This document shows positions 62,648-64,000 of a stretch of DNA of 64,000 bases, in pieces. The stretch's first letter is position 1. The number at the start of each line of letters is the position of its first letter. The position numbers and the translations under genes are program-made. A model generated the notes under the pieces. It had not been told where the DNA came from. It worked only from the letters and a program-made list of their open reading frames with translations, and searched no databases. Location of the stretch: NCBI RefSeq assembly GCF_006538725.1, contig NZ_BJLQ01000006.1, positions 82,076 through 146,075 of the forward strand, in the 5' to 3' direction. The stretch is from Cellulomonas gelida. GTDB lineage: Bacteria > Actinomycetota > Actinomycetes > Actinomycetales > Cellulomonadaceae.

Positions 62648-63538
62648 ATGGCGATCTTCCTCACCGAGGCCAGCAAGGTCATCGTCCAGGGCATGACCGG
62701 CTCCGAGGGCACCAAGCACACGACGCGCATGCTCGCGTCGGGCACGAACGTCGTCGGCGGCGTGAACCCGCGCAAGGCCGGCACGAGCGTCTCGTTCCCG
62801 CAGGGCGAGGGCACGGTCGACGTGCCCGTCTTCGGCTCCGTGGCCGACGCGGTCGCGCAGACCGGCGCCGACGTGTCCGTCATCTTCGTGCCGCCGGCCC
62901 ACACCAAGGGCGCGGTCGTCGAGGCGGTCGACGCGGGCGTCCCGCTCGTCGTCATCATCACCGAGGGCGTCCCCGTCGCGGACACTGCCGAGTTCTTCGC
63001 CTACGCGCAGGACAAGGGCGTGCGCCTCATCGGCCCCAACTGCCCCGGCCTGATCAGTCCCGGGAAGTCCAACGTCGGCATCATCCCGGCGGACATCACG
63101 GGCCCCGGGCGCGTCGGCCTGGTCTCGAAGTCGGGCACGCTGACGTACCAGATGATGTACGAGCTGCGGGACTTCGGGTTCTCCTCCGCGGTCGGCATCG
63201 GCGGTGACCCGATCATCGGGACCACGCACATCGACGCGCTCGCGGCGTTCGAGGCGGACCCTGACACGGACGTCATCGTGATGATCGGCGAGATCGGCGG
63301 TGACGCCGAGGAGCGTGCGGCGGAGTACATCAAGGCGCACGTGACCAAGCCGGTCGTCGGCTACGTCGCGGGCTTCACCGCTCCCGAGGGCAAGACCATG
63401 GGCCACGCGGGCGCGATCGTGTCGGGCTCGTCGGGCACCGCGCAGGCGAAGAAGGAGGCCCTCGAGGCCGCCGGCGTCAGGGTGGGCAAGACGCCCTCGG
63501 AGACCGCCGCGCTGGCCCGCGAGCTCCTCTCGGCCTGA
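62648..63538 (+). CDS. sucD: Succinyl-CoA synthetase alpha subunit
   Basis: The 296-residue subunit carries the CoA site and the phospho-His: [53 protein letters not shown] and [13 protein letters not shown] with His253. ATG 62648 is 23 bases after sucC, so the genes form one operon. Terminated by a long hairpin. Confidence 0.97.
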   Translation: MAIFLTEASKVIVQGMTGSEGTKHTTRMLASGTNVVGGVNPRKAGTSVSFPQGEGTVDVPVFGSVADAVAQTGADVSVIFVPPAHTKGAVVEAVDAGVPLVVIITEGVPVADTAEFFAYAQDKGVRLIGPNCPGLISPGKSNVGIIPADITGPGRVGLVSKSGTLTYQMMYELRDFGFSSAVGIGGDPIIGTTHIDALAAFEADPDTDVIVMIGEIGGDAEERAAEYIKAHVTKPVVGYVAGFTAPEGKTMGHAGAIVSGSSGTAQAKKEALEAAGVRVGKTPSETAALARELLSA

Positions 63539-63547
63539 ACCAGTCAT

Positions 63548-63593
63548 CGACGAGCGCGCCGCACCGGGTCCCACCCGGGCGGCGCGTTCGTCG
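63548..63593 (+). terminator. Terminator after sucCD
   Basis: CGACGAGCGCGCCGC pairs with GCGGCGCGTTCGTCG (one G-U), continued inside by CCGGGT/ACCCGG around a CCC loop. Confidence 0.85.
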
Positions 63594-63707
63594 TCTCCTG
63601 CCGGGGTCCGGCGAGGGGGCGGGGCACGGTGGTGAGCATGCCGCGGATGTCGGGACGCGCCGGGCGGCGTGCGTGGTTCGGGACGCCGGTGCGGCGACGA
63701 TGGGCCG

Positions 63708-64000
63708 GTGAGTGTCCTGACGGGTGAGCGTGACGGCACCGAGGCGCGCCGTGGCGGCGCCCCCGGGCGCCGAGCCTCGGGACGCAACGGGCGGTCGTCG
63801 GCCTTCTTCGTGAGCGCGCTCGACGGATCGCCGCGCTGGGTCGCGGGCGCGCTCGCCGCGCTCCAGGGCGCCCTGCTCTCGCTGCTCGTCGTCGTGCTCC
63901 CAGCGGTCGCGGCCTACGTCGCGACGTCGGCCGACCCCGCGAACGAGGGCGTCGAGTGGTTCCGCTCGGTCGTCGTCGGCACGAGCCTGTGGCTCGCGGG
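63708..64000 (+). CDS. DUF6350-type membrane protein, partial
   Basis: The frame from GTG 63708 runs past the right edge, giving 97 codons: an Arg/Gly-rich N-terminus (GAPGRRASGRNGRSS), then FFVSALDGSPRWVAGALAAL and a first helix GALLSLLVVVLPAVAAYVAT, and a second beginning VVVGTSLWLAG. This matches the start of the DUF6350 (PerM-like) proteins that follow sucCD and precede purN-purH in actinobacteria. A weak GACGAT lies six bases before the start. Confidence 0.7.
   Translation, partial: MSVLTGERDGTEARRGGAPGRRASGRNGRSSAFFVSALDGSPRWVAGALAALQGALLSLLVVVLPAVAAYVATSADPANEGVEWFRSVVVGTSLWLA

Overview
The window is chromosomal DNA from a high-GC actinobacterium, most likely Cellulomonadaceae (Cellulomonas-like). 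The evidence is the strong G/C third-codon bias, WhiB, BldM, GuaB3 and DtxR-type regulation, a secreted esterase with a Thr-Pro linker and cellulose-binding CBM2, a phosphoketolase operon, an [FeFe] hydrogenase and a chemoreceptor. I see no transposase, integrase, phage gene, CRISPR array, tRNA or rRNA. No gene-free stretch exceeds 300 bases.

Layout. 1-7.4 kb: start of a nitroreductase, tsaD, then an operon of a GltD-fused [FeFe] hydrogenase and a three-gene ABC importer. 7.5-14.8 kb: a small WXG100-like pair, a HAD hydrolase, a PaiB-like flavoprotein, an ArsR/SRPBCC/DUF4287 operon, two paralogous unknown proteins, a YbdK-type ligase and a methyltransferase gene with an apparent frameshift. 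14.9-23.8 kb: conserved actinobacterial core (groES with CIRCE sites, whiD-like whiB, merR, bldM-like, guaB, guaB3), with a secreted CBM2 esterase and a DnaQ-like exonuclease between guaB and guaB3. 23.9-28.1 kb: an iron-siderophore uptake operon behind a DtxR-type box. 28.2-35.8 kb: succinate-semialdehyde dehydrogenase and the xfp-pta-ackA operon. 36-41.3 kb: SURF1, an unknown protein and an asymmetric heterodimeric ABC exporter. 41.4-51.4 kb: guaA, DUF3817, membrane proteins, divergent PspC modules with a histidine kinase and response regulator, a chemoreceptor and DUF456. 51.5-59.1 kb: UvrD/PcrA helicase, an OafA-like acyltransferase behind a tiny leader ORF, an autoregulated HTH/Clp-N operon and an ABC exporter. 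59.2-64 kb: a WXG100/YbaB-like cassette, sucCD and the start of a DUF6350-type membrane protein.

How the genes work together. Phosphoketolase, phosphotransacetylase and acetate kinase make acetate and ATP, and the hydrogenase offers an H2 outlet for reduced cofactors, so the window describes a sugar fermenter that can live without oxygen. guaB and guaA are the two dedicated steps from IMP to GMP, with the enigmatic guaB3 beside them. The HK/RR pair with PspC proteins looks like an envelope-stress system. Many genes have a -10 hexamer (TANNNT) 6-8 bases before the start codon and no Shine-Dalgarno, so leaderless transcription appears common and helps choose starts.
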